This document shows, piece by piece, positions 17,301 to 26,286 of a DNA stretch of 64,000 nt. Source of the stretch: Sinomonas sp. P10A9 (GTDB lineage Bacteria > Actinomycetota > Actinomycetes > Actinomycetales > Micrococcaceae); NCBI RefSeq assembly GCF_041022165.1, contig NZ_CP163302.1:2604001-2668000 (forward strand), given 5' to 3'. Numbering within the stretch: position 1 is the stretch's first letter; each line of letters starts with the position of its first letter. A model generated the notes under the pieces. The model had not been told where the DNA came from. It saw only the letters and a program-made list of their open reading frames with translations, and did not search any database. Both the position numbers and the translations under genes were made by a program.

Positions 17301-17974
17301 TTTTCCTTCTCCTGTGACGCTGCCGCAGTGCGGGCACCAGCGAATCCGCGCTCTGCGGCGTAGTCGGCAAGACGGTCACGGAGCATTTTGCGTCCGCGAT
17401 GCAGTCGGCTCATGACCGTGCCGATCGGTGTGTTCATGATGTCCGAGATCTCCTTGTAGGCGAAGCCCTCCACATCCGCGAAGTACACCGCGAGGCGGAA
17501 CTCCTCGGGAATCGATTGGAGGGCGTCCTTGACGTCGGAGTCCGGAAGGTGGTCGAGGGCCTCCGCCTCGGCGGAGCGCAGCCCCGACGAGGTGTGCGAC
17601 TCGGCCCGCGCGAGCTGCCAGTCCTCGACGGTGTCCGTCTGGGCCTGCTGGGGCTCCCGCTGCCGCTTCCTGTAGAGATTGATGTACGTGTTCGTGAGGA
17701 TCCGGTAGAGCCAGGCCTTGAGGTTGGTCCCCGGCTTGTACTGGTGGAACGCCGCGAAGGCCTTTGCGTAGGCCTCCTGCACGAGGTCCTCGGCGTCCGC
17801 GGGATTGCGCGCCATACGCATAGCCGCCGAGTAGAGCTGGTCAACGTACTGCATTGCGTCCCGCTCGAAGCGCTCACGCCGCTCGTCATCGGTCTCGGAC
17901 GCGATGTCGCGCACGGGAGACTCCTCCCGGCTGTTGTCCGGGACCTGGCGTTCGCGGGGCTCAGCAGTGCTCAT
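17297..17974 (-). CDS. sigR: ECF sigma factor SigR/SigH
   Basis: A 225-residue group IV sigma factor. Region 2 is at ~35-105 ([42 protein letters not shown]) and region 4 at ~135-195 ([42 protein letters not shown]). It directs the thiol-oxidative-stress regulon (thioredoxin, mycothiol, proteases) in actinomycetes. Start ATG at 17974, reading MSTAEPRER; a longer in-frame extension to 18043 exists. In S. coelicolor a longer stress-induced SigR isoform is made from an upstream start, so an extended form is conceivable. A SigR-type promoter is proposed at 18129-18155. Confidence 0.92.
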   Translation of the reverse strand: MSTAEPRERQVPDNSREESPVRDIASETDDERRERFERDAMQYVDQLYSAAMRMARNPADAEDLVQEAYAKAFAAFHQYKPGTNLKAWLYRILTNTYINLYRKRQREPQQAQTDTVEDWQLARAESHTSSGLRSAEAEALDHLPDSDVKDALQSIPEEFRLAVYFADVEGFAYKEISDIMNTPIGTVMSRLHRGRKMLRDRLADYAAERGFAGARTAAASQEKEK

Positions 17975-18128
17975 TGCCGCCCAGTCTACTGGCGCGGCCG
18001 CCGCGCGCTCCGCGATGCCAACGGCACGATCAAGGACCAGCACCCGGTTCCTTCCTCTTAGTCGCGTGCATCACGTCAGTCCACACGGCTCGTCGGCTGT
18101 CCCGACCCAACGTGGAGACACCAGCCAC

Positions 18129-18155
18129 AACGCGGCGATGGAAGGAAAATATTCC
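18129..18155 (-). promoter_or_regulatory. Candidate SigR-dependent promoter of sigR-rsrA
   Basis: Read on the minus strand, GGAAT (18155-18151) is followed after 19 bases by GTT (18131-18129), the -35/-10 pattern of SigR/SigH promoters (GGAAT-N18/19-GTT). Transcription would begin near 18121, leaving a ~145-base leader before sigR. Positive autoregulation is known for sigR in Streptomyces; here it is inferred. Confidence 0.55.
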
Positions 18156-18213
18156 CCAAAGGTGCGAGACTGGGACCCGTCGGAACCCGCCCATCCACGT
18201 CTCAGGAGGCCAT

Positions 18214-18825
18214 ATGTCCGCAGTCCGAATCCTCGCCCGCCCGCTCCTCGGCTCGTCGTTCATCGTTGCCGGCGCGGGAAAGCTGAAGAACGCGGACGAC
18301 ACGGCAGAGCAGCTCTCCCCTGTTCTCCGTCGGGCCGCCGATGCCCTTCCGATCCGAGTCGACGAGAAGGTCCTCGCCCGGGCCGTGGGTGCCTCGCAGC
18401 TCGGGGCCGGCGTGCTCTTCGCGCTCGGAAAGGCCCCACGGCTGTCCGCCTCGGTGCTCGCGATCACCAGCGCGCTGAACGCGTTCGTCGAGTGGCGCAG
18501 CGCGGACATCAGCACCGCCGCAGGACGCGGTGCGCGCCGGTCCGGCCTCCTCAAGAACCTCTCCCTCCTCGGCGGCGTGCTCCTCGCGAGCGTCGACACG
18601 AACGGGGCGCCCTCTCTCGCGTGGCGCGCGCAGCATCTCGCCGCAGACACGGCGAAGGCCGGGCGGCGCCAGCTTGCGGATGTCGAGAAGGCAACCCAAA
18701 AGACAGTCCAGAAGACCGCGCGGAAGACCCAGAAGGCCGTCCAGAGTGCAGCGCACCGTGCCGAGCACACCGTGTGCTCGGCCGCGCATGACGTGGCCAG
18801 CACGGCCTCGGACGTCTTCGCGTGA
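18214..18825 (+). CDS. DoxX family membrane protein with lysine/alanine-rich tail
   Basis: A 203-residue protein. The N-terminal ~125 residues have about four hydrophobic segments and the DoxX opening pattern ([18 protein letters not shown]). DoxX relatives are membrane proteins tied to redox and thiol stress in mycobacteria (with SodA and SseA); its role here is unproven. The C-terminal ~65 residues are a hydrophilic helix rich in Lys, Ala and Thr, with repeating [19 protein letters not shown] at 18214 after AGGAGG. It is divergent from sigR and overlaps aroA by GTGA. Confidence 0.8.
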   Translation: MSAVRILARPLLGSSFIVAGAGKLKNADDTAEQLSPVLRRAADALPIRVDEKVLARAVGASQLGAGVLFALGKAPRLSASVLAITSALNAFVEWRSADISTAAGRGARRSGLLKNLSLLGGVLLASVDTNGAPSLAWRAQHLAADTAKAGRRQLADVEKATQKTVQKTARKTQKAVQSAAHRAEHTVCSAAHDVASTASDVFA

Positions 18826-20186
18826 CCGCTGCTTGGCCCGCGCCCTTCGCGGCGCGGCCGGTGGACGCCACGGTCACAGTGCCTGGGTCCAAGTCGCTGA
18901 CCAACCGCTACCTCGTCCTCGCCGCCCTCGCGGACGGCCCCTCGCGCCTGCGCGCCCCGCTGCACTCGCGCGACTCCGCGCTCATGGCAGGCGCGCTGCG
19001 GGCTCTGGGCGCGACCGTCACCGAAGTTGAGGGCGACGGCGAGTACGGGCCCGACCTCGAGATCGTCCCCGTCCCCACCCGCGGAACCGCCGAGGACTCG
19101 GCGGCGCCCGGACTCGGCAAAGCGTCCGTGGACTGCGGACTCGCCGGCACGGTCATGCGGTTCGTCCCCCCCGTCGCGGCCCTCGTCCGCGGGGAGATCG
19201 CCTTCGACGGCGACCCCCACGCCCGCGTCCGCCCCATGGGTCCCGTGATCGAGGCCCTCGGGGCCCTCGGAGTCAAGCTCTCGGGTCCTGATGGCACCGA
19301 ACCGATGTCGCTGCCCTTCACTGTCCACGGCACCGGTGAGGTGGCTGGCGGCCACATCGTGGTCGATGCGAGCGGCTCGAGCCAGTTCGTCTCGGCCCTC
19401 CTGCTGGCGGGCGCGCGCTTCGCCGAGGGCCTGCACCTCGAGCACGTCGGGCCGCCGGTTCCGAGCCTCGACCACATCGCCATGACCGTCGAGGTGCTGC
19501 GCGGTGTCGGGGTCGAGGTCGACGACTCGGTGCCGAATCAATGGCGCGTCATGCCCGGGCCGATCCGCGCGTTCGATGTGCGGATCGAGCAGGACCTCTC
19601 GAATGCCGGACCGTTCCTCGCGGCGGCCCTCGCAACGCGAGGAACGGTCCGTATCCCCAACTGGCCCTCCCCTACCGCCCAAGTGGGCGATGCGTGGCGG
19701 GAGATCCTGCCGAAGCTCGGCGCGTCCGTCACGCTCGACGGCGGCACCCTCACCGTTCGCGGCGGGAACCGCATCACGGGCGCCGACCTTGCCGGCACGA
19801 GCGAGCTCGCGCCGACCGTCGCGGCACTGTGCGCGCTGGCCGACACGCCCTCCCACTTGACGGGGATCGCGCACCTGCGCGGCCACGAGACCGACCGGCT
19901 CGCGGCCCTCGTGAACGAGATCACGCGGCTTGGCGGCGACGCCGAGGAGACCACCGACGGCCTCGTCATCCGGCCCGCGAAGCTGCACGGCGCCGTCGTG
20001 CGCTCCTATGCCGACCACCGCATGGCCACCGCGGGCGCGGTCTGGGGCCTCGCCGTGCAGGGGGTCCAGGTCGAGGACATCGCAACGACGTCCAAGACGA
20101 TGCCCGACTTCCCGCAGATGTGGTCCCGCATGCTCGCGCAGCACACGGATCCCGCCGCCGGGACCGATGCGGAGGCCCGCGCCTAG
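18822..20186 (+). CDS. aroA: 3-phosphoshikimate 1-carboxyvinyltransferase (EPSP synthase)
   Basis: A 454-residue enzyme of the shikimate pathway joining shikimate-3-phosphate and PEP. Motifs: PGSKSLTNR at ~22-30 (S3P-binding lysine and serine), [17 protein letters not shown] (~103-119), [12 protein letters not shown] (~182), and C-terminal [12 protein letters not shown]. It has two EPSP-synthase globular domains. GTG start overlaps the DoxX stop (GTGA). The aroA-rsgA-hisN order next to sigR is the usual actinobacterial arrangement. Confidence 0.96.
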   Translation: MTAAWPAPFAARPVDATVTVPGSKSLTNRYLVLAALADGPSRLRAPLHSRDSALMAGALRALGATVTEVEGDGEYGPDLEIVPVPTRGTAEDSAAPGLGKASVDCGLAGTVMRFVPPVAALVRGEIAFDGDPHARVRPMGPVIEALGALGVKLSGPDGTEPMSLPFTVHGTGEVAGGHIVVDASGSSQFVSALLLAGARFAEGLHLEHVGPPVPSLDHIAMTVEVLRGVGVEVDDSVPNQWRVMPGPIRAFDVRIEQDLSNAGPFLAAALATRGTVRIPNWPSPTAQVGDAWREILPKLGASVTLDGGTLTVRGGNRITGADLAGTSELAPTVAALCALADTPSHLTGIAHLRGHETDRLAALVNEITRLGGDAEETTDGLVIRPAKLHGAVVRSYADHRMATAGAVWGLAVQGVQVEDIATTSKTMPDFPQMWSRMLAQHTDPAAGTDAEARA

Positions 20187-20187
20187 C

Positions 20188-21357
20188 ATGGGCCAGCGCG
20201 AGTGGGACGAGAGCGACGTCCGGGTCCGTCCGAACAAGCGGGGCACCCGTCCCCGCACGAAGGACCGTCCCAGCCACGACGACGCCGTCATCGGCCGGAT
20301 CGTGACCGTGGACCGCGGCCGCTACAGGGCCATCCTGGACGAGGACACCCCCGACGAGCGGCTCGTCATCGCCGCGCGGGCCCGCGAGCTGCGCCGTATG
20401 CCCGTGGTCCCCGGCGACTTCGTGGGCCTCGTCGGGGACGTGACCGGGCGCCCGGACACCCTCGCGCGGCTCGTGCGCGTCGAAGAGCGGGAGACTGTCC
20501 TGCGTCGCAGCGCCGATGACACGGACCCGATCGAGCGTGTCGTCGTCGCGAATGCAGACCAGCTCGTGATCGTCGTCGCCGCCGCGAACCCCGAGCCGCG
20601 CACGGGTTTCATCGACCGGGCCCTCGTCGCGGCCTACGACGCCGGGATCGAGCCCCTCCTCCTCGTGACCAAGGCCGACCTCAAGGATCCCGCTGGTCTC
20701 CTGGCGAACTATGAGCAGCTGCCGCTGACCGTCGTCGTGAGCCGGACCGCCGAGACGGAGCCGCTGGCCGATGAAGACGGTGCCGATACGGCTGACGGCC
20801 CTGATGGCTCTCACGGCCCTGACGCGCTGGACGCCATCGACGCACGCGGCGCTGACGGATCCTCGGCGAAGCTCGACGCCGCGGCGGTCGCGGCGCTCCA
20901 CGACCAGCTCGACGGGCATGTCACGGTCCTGCTCGGGCACTCGGGCGTGGGGAAGTCCACCATGGTCAACGCGCTCACGGGCGCCGACCGGGCGACCGGG
21001 GGCGTCAACGCGGTCACGGGCCGCGGGCGGCACACGTCCTCCTCGGCCCTCGCCCTGCGCCTCACCGACGCGACCGCCGGGAGCTGGATCATCGACACCC
21101 CCGGAATCCGCTCCTTCGGCCTCGCCCACGTGGACCCGGACCGGATCCTGCAGGCCTTCCCCGACCTCGAGCCCGGCATAGAGGCCTGCGAGCGCGGCTG
21201 CCGGCACACGGCCTCCGCGGTGGGCTGCGGCCTCGATGCATGGGTCGCCGAGGGGAATGCGGGCGACGCCGGCCCGGCCCGCCTCGCGTCGTTGCGGCGG
21301 CTCCTCGGCACGGACCCGCGCGACGAAGCCCAGGAGGCCAAGGAACTGGGCTCGTAG
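20188..21357 (+). CDS. rsgA: Ribosome small subunit-dependent GTPase RsgA
   Basis: A 389-residue circularly permuted GTPase assisting late 30S maturation. It has an N-terminal OB-fold (~30-100), G4-like TKAD, then G1 GHSGVGKST after residue 250, the G3-like DTPG, and a C-terminal zinc domain with C-x-n-C-H-x-C (CERGCRHT...GC). Between G4/G5 and G1 there is an acidic, Gly/Asp-rich insert of roughly 35 residues (EDGADTADGPDG...), absent in standard RsgA. Start ATG one base after the aroA stop. Confidence 0.94.
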   Translation: MGQREWDESDVRVRPNKRGTRPRTKDRPSHDDAVIGRIVTVDRGRYRAILDEDTPDERLVIAARARELRRMPVVPGDFVGLVGDVTGRPDTLARLVRVEERETVLRRSADDTDPIERVVVANADQLVIVVAAANPEPRTGFIDRALVAAYDAGIEPLLLVTKADLKDPAGLLANYEQLPLTVVVSRTAETEPLADEDGADTADGPDGSHGPDALDAIDARGADGSSAKLDAAAVAALHDQLDGHVTVLLGHSGVGKSTMVNALTGADRATGGVNAVTGRGRHTSSSALALRLTDATAGSWIIDTPGIRSFGLAHVDPDRILQAFPDLEPGIEACERGCRHTASAVGCGLDAWVAEGNAGDAGPARLASLRRLLGTDPRDEAQEAKELGS

Positions 21358-21491
21358 CCGGACCCGTGGCCTGCGCGAGCAGCTGAGGCCGCTGAGCCGG
21401 GCGCGGCTCTGGGGCTACACCTGCACCTGCAGCAGCGCTTCGCGCGGGGCGCCTCGCCCGCACGGCCTCCGGTACGGGATAGCGTGGGCCC

Positions 21492-22310
21492 ATGACCCCT
21501 GCGCCCGAGACGTACAACGACGACCTCCGCCTCGCCCATGTGCTGGCGGACTCCGTCGACGCCCAGACCATGGAGCGGTTCAAGGCCCTCGACCTCAAGG
21601 TCGAGACGAAGCCGGACTTCACCCCGGTCACCGACGCCGACCGCGCCGCCGAGGAGTCCATCCGCGGGCAGCTGTCCCGCTCCCGCCCCAGGGACGCAGT
21701 GGTCGGCGAGGAGTTCGGCACCACCGGGCACGGCTCGCGCCGATGGATCATCGACCCGATCGACGGCACGAAGAACTTTGTCCGCGGCGTTCCGGTCTGG
21801 GCCACCCTCATCGCCCTCGCGGACGGGGACGAGGTCGTCGTGGGCGTCGTCAGCGCGCCCGCGCTGAACCGCCGCTGGTGGGCGGTCCGGGGCGGCGGCG
21901 CCTATACGGGACGCTCCCTCGCCTCCGCCACCCGCCTCAAGGTCTCGAACGTGGCCACGCTCGAGGACGCATCCCTGTCCTACTCGTCGCTGACCGGCTG
22001 GAAGGAGCGCGGCAGCCTCGACAGCTTCCTCGGCCTCACGGACGATGTCTGGCGCACGCGCGCCTACGGCGACTTCTGGTCCTACTGCCTCGTCGCCGAG
22101 GGTGCAGTGGACATCGCGACGGAGCCCGAGCTCGCCCTCTACGACATGGCCGCACTCGTGCCGATCGTCACGGAGGCCGGAGGCCGCTTCACCTCGCTCG
22201 AAGGCCAGGACGGTCCTTGGGGCGGCAGCGCGCTCGCGACGAACGGGATCCTGCATTCCGAGGTGCTCAAGAAGCTCAGCCCTGAGCACGACGACCTGCT
22301 GCCGCACTGA
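21492..22310 (+). CDS. hisN: Histidinol-phosphatase, inositol monophosphatase family
   Basis: A 272-residue member of the lithium-sensitive phosphatase superfamily. Metal-binding motifs: GEEFGTTG (~73-80) and [12 protein letters not shown] (~87-98), with the C-terminal [15 protein letters not shown]. In actinobacteria this clade (HisN) dephosphorylates L-histidinol phosphate; the assignment rests on the rsgA-hisN context. ATG at 21492. No strong Shine-Dalgarno and a 134-base gap to rsgA, in which I see nothing else. Confidence 0.9.
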   Translation: MTPAPETYNDDLRLAHVLADSVDAQTMERFKALDLKVETKPDFTPVTDADRAAEESIRGQLSRSRPRDAVVGEEFGTTGHGSRRWIIDPIDGTKNFVRGVPVWATLIALADGDEVVVGVVSAPALNRRWWAVRGGGAYTGRSLASATRLKVSNVATLEDASLSYSSLTGWKERGSLDSFLGLTDDVWRTRAYGDFWSYCLVAEGAVDIATEPELALYDMAALVPIVTEAGGRFTSLEGQDGPWGGSALATNGILHSEVLKKLSPEHDDLLPH

Positions 22311-22415
22311 CGCCCCGCCCCTCCCCCGGAGGCTGAGTCACCGTTCGTCATACTCGGCCCCACACACCGGGCCATGCGTGCGCCGAGGCGTCCGCGTGGC
22401 CTAGTGTTTCTTCCA

Positions 22416-22506
22416 AGGTCACGAGTGCCAGCGCGAAACCCCGGTTTGCTGGCCGGCAACCCTCCTGAACGCGGCGGGGTGCCCCGGGTGACGACCGGGC
22501 CGGTCC
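22416..22506 (+). ncRNA. SAM-IV riboswitch
   Basis: The block from GGTCACGAGTGCCAGCG through CCCCGG...GCTGGCCGGCAACCCTCC...GCGGTGGGG-type stem to GCCCCGGGTGACGACC closely follows the actinobacterial SAM-IV consensus: the P1 pairing GGTCA/TGACC, the AGTGCCAGCG...GCTGGCCGGCAACCCTCC core shared with SAM-I, and the terminal GGTGACGACC. It lies ~60 bases before the aminotransferase gene and has no competing gene on either strand. SAM-IV elements bind S-adenosylmethionine and switch off sulfur-amino-acid genes. The downstream gene would therefore be repressed when SAM is plentiful. Confidence 0.9.
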
Positions 22507-22566
22507 GGAATGGATACGGCAAGCGCGGACCCGTCCCCGGGTCCCCCACCTGATGAGGTATACGCC

Positions 22567-24015
22567 GTGAGCGCAGCCCTGTCCGCACCCTCCCTCTCCC
22601 AGCCCAGCGACGTCGACCATCGCCCCGACGCGGGCCGTCATGCCGGCACGGATCGGTACCCCGAGGCCCGGGAGCCGCTCGCGGCCGTAGTGGGTGCGAA
22701 CCTCCAAGCCCCCCTCGTGGGCGGCGGCGAGGTCCGGTACGCGAACCTCGACTACGCCGCATCCGCCCCGGCACTCGTCGAGGTCGCCGAACACCTCGAG
22801 GAGATCCTGCCGTTCTACGCGAGCGTGCACCGCGGCGCCGGCTACGCGTCGCAGATCAGCACGAGCGTGTACGAGAACGCCCGCAGCGTGGTGCGTGCAT
22901 TCGTCGGCGCCCGCGCCGAGGACGCCGTGGTCTTCACGCGCAACACGACGGATTCGCTCAATCTCCTGGCCGGGTGCGTCCCCGACGGCCTCGACGTCCT
23001 GTACCTCGACATCGAGCACCACGCGAACCTCCTCCCCTGGCAGGCCCGCGCGCACCGCAGCGTGGGGGCCGCGGGCACGCTCGCCGAGACTCTCGAGCGG
23101 CTCCGCGCCGAGCTCGAGGGTGGCGGCATCGGGCTGCTCGCCGTCACGGGCGCCTCGAACGTCACGGGCGAGATCCTGCCGCTCACCGGGCTCGCGGCCC
23201 TCGCCCATGAGTACGGCGCGAGGATCGCGGTCGACGCCGCGCAGCTCGCCCCGCATCGTCGGATCGACATGACGGGCACCAGCCGAGCGGACGGCACGGA
23301 CACGGGAATCGACTACCTCGCGTTCTCGGGCCACAAGCTCTACGCGCCGTTCGGCTCGGGCGTTCTCGTGGGCAGGCCGGACTGGCTCGACGCCGGCCGG
23401 CCGCACCTCGCGGGCGGCGGGGCGGTGCGCGAGGTGCGCCTCGAGTCCGTGAACTGGGCCGTGGGTCCGGCGCGGCACGAGGCCGGCTCGCCCAACGTGC
23501 TCGGCGCGGCGACCCTCGCACGGGCCGCCCAGGCCCTCGGCGCCCTCGATCCGGGTGCGTGGCACCGGCACGAGCAGCAGCTGCGCGACGCGCTCGTCAC
23601 GGGGCTGGGCGAGATCGAAGGCATCACGGTCCACCGCCTGTTCGAGGACTCCGAGTCGGCGATCGGCGTCGTGAACTTCACGGTGATCGGGCACGACGCC
23701 GGTCTGGTCGCCGCATACCTCTCGGCCGAGCACGGCGTGGGGCTGCGAGACGGCAAGTTCTGCGCGCACCCGCTCCTCGCCCGTCTAGGCCTGCCCGCTG
23801 GGTCACTGCGCGCGAGCTTCGGCCTCGGATCGCGGCTCGAGGACGTGGAGAGGCTCCTCGCGGGCGTGCGGGAGCTGCGCACCCACGGGCTCGGCATCGA
23901 CTACACCGTCGACGAGGGCCGCTGGGTCCCGGCCCACGATCCGCGGCCGTTCCCGGCGTGGGCGCCCAATACGCCCGGCACCGCGGGCGCCGCGCCGTGC
24001 CTCGTCGGCGAGTGA
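22567..24015 (+). CDS. Class V aminotransferase (cysteine-desulfurase-like), SAM-IV controlled
   Basis: A 482-residue PLP enzyme of fold type I. The PLP-lysine is in FSGHKLYAPFGSG; DAAQLAPH supplies the aspartate that holds the pyridine nitrogen; GASNVTGEILP is the phosphate-contact region. The C-terminal section has FCAHPLL, a cysteine that could be the persulfide acceptor if it is a desulfurase. GTG at 22567, preceded by GATGAGG, is preferred over the ATG-initiated frame beginning at 22510, which overlaps riboswitch-proximal sequence. Control by a SAM riboswitch points to sulfur or methionine metabolism; the exact reaction is unknown. Confidence 0.82.
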   Translation: MSAALSAPSLSQPSDVDHRPDAGRHAGTDRYPEAREPLAAVVGANLQAPLVGGGEVRYANLDYAASAPALVEVAEHLEEILPFYASVHRGAGYASQISTSVYENARSVVRAFVGARAEDAVVFTRNTTDSLNLLAGCVPDGLDVLYLDIEHHANLLPWQARAHRSVGAAGTLAETLERLRAELEGGGIGLLAVTGASNVTGEILPLTGLAALAHEYGARIAVDAAQLAPHRRIDMTGTSRADGTDTGIDYLAFSGHKLYAPFGSGVLVGRPDWLDAGRPHLAGGGAVREVRLESVNWAVGPARHEAGSPNVLGAATLARAAQALGALDPGAWHRHEQQLRDALVTGLGEIEGITVHRLFEDSESAIGVVNFTVIGHDAGLVAAYLSAEHGVGLRDGKFCAHPLLARLGLPAGSLRASFGLGSRLEDVERLLAGVRELRTHGLGIDYTVDEGRWVPAHDPRPFPAWAPNTPGTAGAAPCLVGE

Positions 24016-24132
24016 GCGCCGTCGTCCGCGCGCTGCCCGGTCCCGGGCACGTGCGTGCCGGGCGCCGGGAAGTCCCCGTAGAGTAGGGTCCCGGATTCCT
24101 GCGGGAGACAGGATCACTGCGGGAGGGCAAAG

Positions 24133-24897
24133 ATGGGGCGCGGCGGGCCGAAATTCGACGACGAGCGACGGCGCGAGCTCGCCGCCGCGTTCGCTGCCGG
24201 CGGGGAGCACTACGAGAAGGTGCGTCCCGGGTACCCGCAAGAGGCGGCCGCATGGATCATCCCTCCTGGTGCCCGCACGGCGGTCGACCTCGGCGCCGGG
24301 ACCGGGAAGTTCACCGAGCTCCTCGTGGCGGAACGGCTCGACGTGACCGCCGTGGACCCGTCCGCGGACATGCTGGCCCAGCTGGCCCGGAGGCTTCCCG
24401 GAGTGCACTGTGTCCAGGCCCCCGCCGAGCACACGGGTCTGCCCGGCTCGTCCGCGGATGTGGTGGTCGCGGCCCAGGCCTGGCACTGGTTCGATCCTGC
24501 GGCCGCCACGCGGGAGGCTGCCCGCCTCCTGAAGCCGAGCGGCCGCGTGGGGCTCGTGTGGAATCAGCTCGACACGCGGGTTCCCTGGGTGCACCGACTG
24601 TCCCGGATCATGCACGCGGGCGACGTCCACAAGCCCGACTACCGCCCGCCGTCGGGCCCCGAACTCCACGGGTGGGAGCAGGTCGAGGTGCGCTGGGAGG
24701 ACCCGATCACGCCTGAGGGCATCATCGAGCTGACCAAGTCCCGCAGCTACTATCTGCGGGCGTCGGAGAAGCACCGCCGCAAGGTCGAAGACAACCTCGC
24801 ATGGTACCTCTTCGAGCACCTCGGCCATTCCCCCGGCCAGACGCTGGCCCTCCCGTACATCAGCCAGGCGTGGCGGGCCACCGAGACTCTGGGCTGA
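24133..24897 (+). CDS. Class I SAM-dependent methyltransferase
   Basis: A 254-residue Rossmann-fold methyltransferase. Motif I VDLGAGTGKFTE at about 53-64, motif II VTAVDPSADML, then VVAAQAWHWFDP. AWHWFD is characteristic of the Methyltransf_11 group near ubiquinone/menaquinone-type and trans-aconitate methyltransferases. Substrate not predictable. ATG at 24133 after GGGAGGGC. It is on the same strand 117 bases after the aminotransferase; a shared transcript is possible. Confidence 0.85.
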   Translation: MGRGGPKFDDERRRELAAAFAAGGEHYEKVRPGYPQEAAAWIIPPGARTAVDLGAGTGKFTELLVAERLDVTAVDPSADMLAQLARRLPGVHCVQAPAEHTGLPGSSADVVVAAQAWHWFDPAAATREAARLLKPSGRVGLVWNQLDTRVPWVHRLSRIMHAGDVHKPDYRPPSGPELHGWEQVEVRWEDPITPEGIIELTKSRSYYLRASEKHRRKVEDNLAWYLFEHLGHSPGQTLALPYISQAWRATETLG

Positions 24898-24908
24898 CGC
24901 CACGCAGA

Positions 24909-24952
24909 TTGCTGACGGATGCCCGGCCCCGTATGATTTCGGAGTACCGAAA
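24909..24952 (+). promoter_or_regulatory. mntH promoter with overlapping MntR-type operator
   Basis: TTGCTG (24909-24914) and TATGAT (24932-24937) form a sigma-70 promoter with an exact 17-base spacer. Directly after the -10 box lies TTTCGG-AGTA-CCGAAA (24937-24952), a 6-4-6 inverted repeat covering the expected transcription start near 24944. DtxR-family repressors bind such sites, and mntR is the second gene of the operon. Mn2+-dependent repression is the natural reading. Confidence 0.75.
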
Positions 24953-25007
24953 AATTGTCTTCCGGCCTATCTAAGTCGGCGGACGGCAGGCAGCAGAGGG
25001 GCTGAAG

Positions 25008-26270
25008 GTGGCGAACAGGACGGCGAAGTCCAGAAGGCGGGCGACTCGTTCCGCGCTCCTCCTCGGCGTCCTCGGCCCAGCCTTCGTCGCATCGGTTGCG
25101 TACGTGGACCCCGGCAACGTCGCCGCCAACCTCACGGCGGGGGCCCGGTACGGCTACCTCCTCGTCTGGGTGCTCGTGGTCGCGAACCTCATGGCCATGC
25201 TCATCCAGTACCTCTCCGCCAAGCTGGGCGTCGTCACCGGACACACGCTGCCGGAACTCCTGGCCCAACGATTCCGGCCGGGCATCCGCAGACTCTACTG
25301 GGCGCAGGCCGAGATCGTGGCTCTCGCGACGGACCTTGCGGAGGTGGTCGGAGGCGCCTTGGCCCTGCACCTGCTGTTCAGGATCCCGCTGCCACTCGGA
25401 GCAGTCATCGTGGGGGTCCTCTCCATGGCGATCCTCGCGATCCAGGACTTCCGCACCCAGCAGCGTTTCGAGCTCGCGATCGTGGGGCTGTTAGTGGTGA
25501 TCACGGTCGGATTCCTCGCCGGGCTCGCGGTGAGCCCTCCCTCGGCCTCCGGGGCGCTCGGCGGCCTCCTGCCGCGCTTCGATGGCCCGGACTCTGTCCT
25601 GCTGGCGGCCTCGATGCTCGGCGCCACCGTCATGCCGCATGCCATCTACGTCCATTCCGCCCTCTCGAGGGACCGCCACCGTTCCGACCGGGATGCCGAG
25701 GTGTCTGATTCCGCCGTCCGCCGTCTCCTGCGCGGTACCCGGGTGGACGTCGTCGTTGCGCTCGGTGTGGCCGGGGTCGTCAACATCGGCATGCTGCTCC
25801 TCGCGGCGTCGACACTCGCCGGGAGCGAGGGGACTGATTCGATCGAGGGTGCCCACGCCGCCATCGGGGCTGCCCTCGGACCGGTGGTCGGCATCGTGTT
25901 CGCCGGCGGGCTGCTCGCGAGCGGACTCGCCTCGACCGCGGTCGGCTCCTACGCGGGCGCCACGATCATGGAGGGACTCCTCGAGAGGCGGATCCCCCTG
26001 GTCCTGCGGCGGGTCATCACCCTCATACCGTCCGTCGTGATCCTCGCCCTCGGCGTTGACCCGACGTGGGCACTCGTGGTGAGCCAGGTCGTGCTGAGCT
26101 TCGGCATTCCGTTCGCGCTCGTCCCGCTGATCCGGATCAGCACGGCCAAAGCCGTGGTCGGCGACTTCACCCTGCGTATGCCGCTCGTCATCGCCTCGTG
26201 GGTCAGCGCCGGGCTCGTGATCGTGCTCAACCTCACCCTCCTGTGGCTCACGGTCGCTCCCGCGGGCTGA
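25008..26270 (+). CDS. mntH: Nramp family divalent metal (Mn2+) transporter
   Basis: A 420-residue, ~11-TM proton-coupled importer. Metal-site motifs: DPGNVAAN (D34, N37) in TM1 and MPHAIYVHSAL in TM6, both hallmarks of Nramp. GTG start at 25008 preceded by AGGGGCTGAAG. It sits before mntR and behind a DtxR-type operator, so manganese is the probable main substrate; iron cannot be excluded. Confidence 0.94.
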   Translation: MANRTAKSRRRATRSALLLGVLGPAFVASVAYVDPGNVAANLTAGARYGYLLVWVLVVANLMAMLIQYLSAKLGVVTGHTLPELLAQRFRPGIRRLYWAQAEIVALATDLAEVVGGALALHLLFRIPLPLGAVIVGVLSMAILAIQDFRTQQRFELAIVGLLVVITVGFLAGLAVSPPSASGALGGLLPRFDGPDSVLLAASMLGATVMPHAIYVHSALSRDRHRSDRDAEVSDSAVRRLLRGTRVDVVVALGVAGVVNIGMLLLAASTLAGSEGTDSIEGAHAAIGAALGPVVGIVFAGGLLASGLASTAVGSYAGATIMEGLLERRIPLVLRRVITLIPSVVILALGVDPTWALVVSQVVLSFGIPFALVPLIRISTAKAVVGDFTLRMPLVIASWVSAGLVIVLNLTLLWLTVAPAG

Positions 26271-26286
26271 GGGTAGGCTGGTCGCT

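Noticed and set aside
22510..22566. Upstream ATG start for the SAM-IV controlled aminotransferase
   Set aside because: It lacks a ribosome site and would place the start directly against the riboswitch; the GTG at 22567 has GATGAGG before it.
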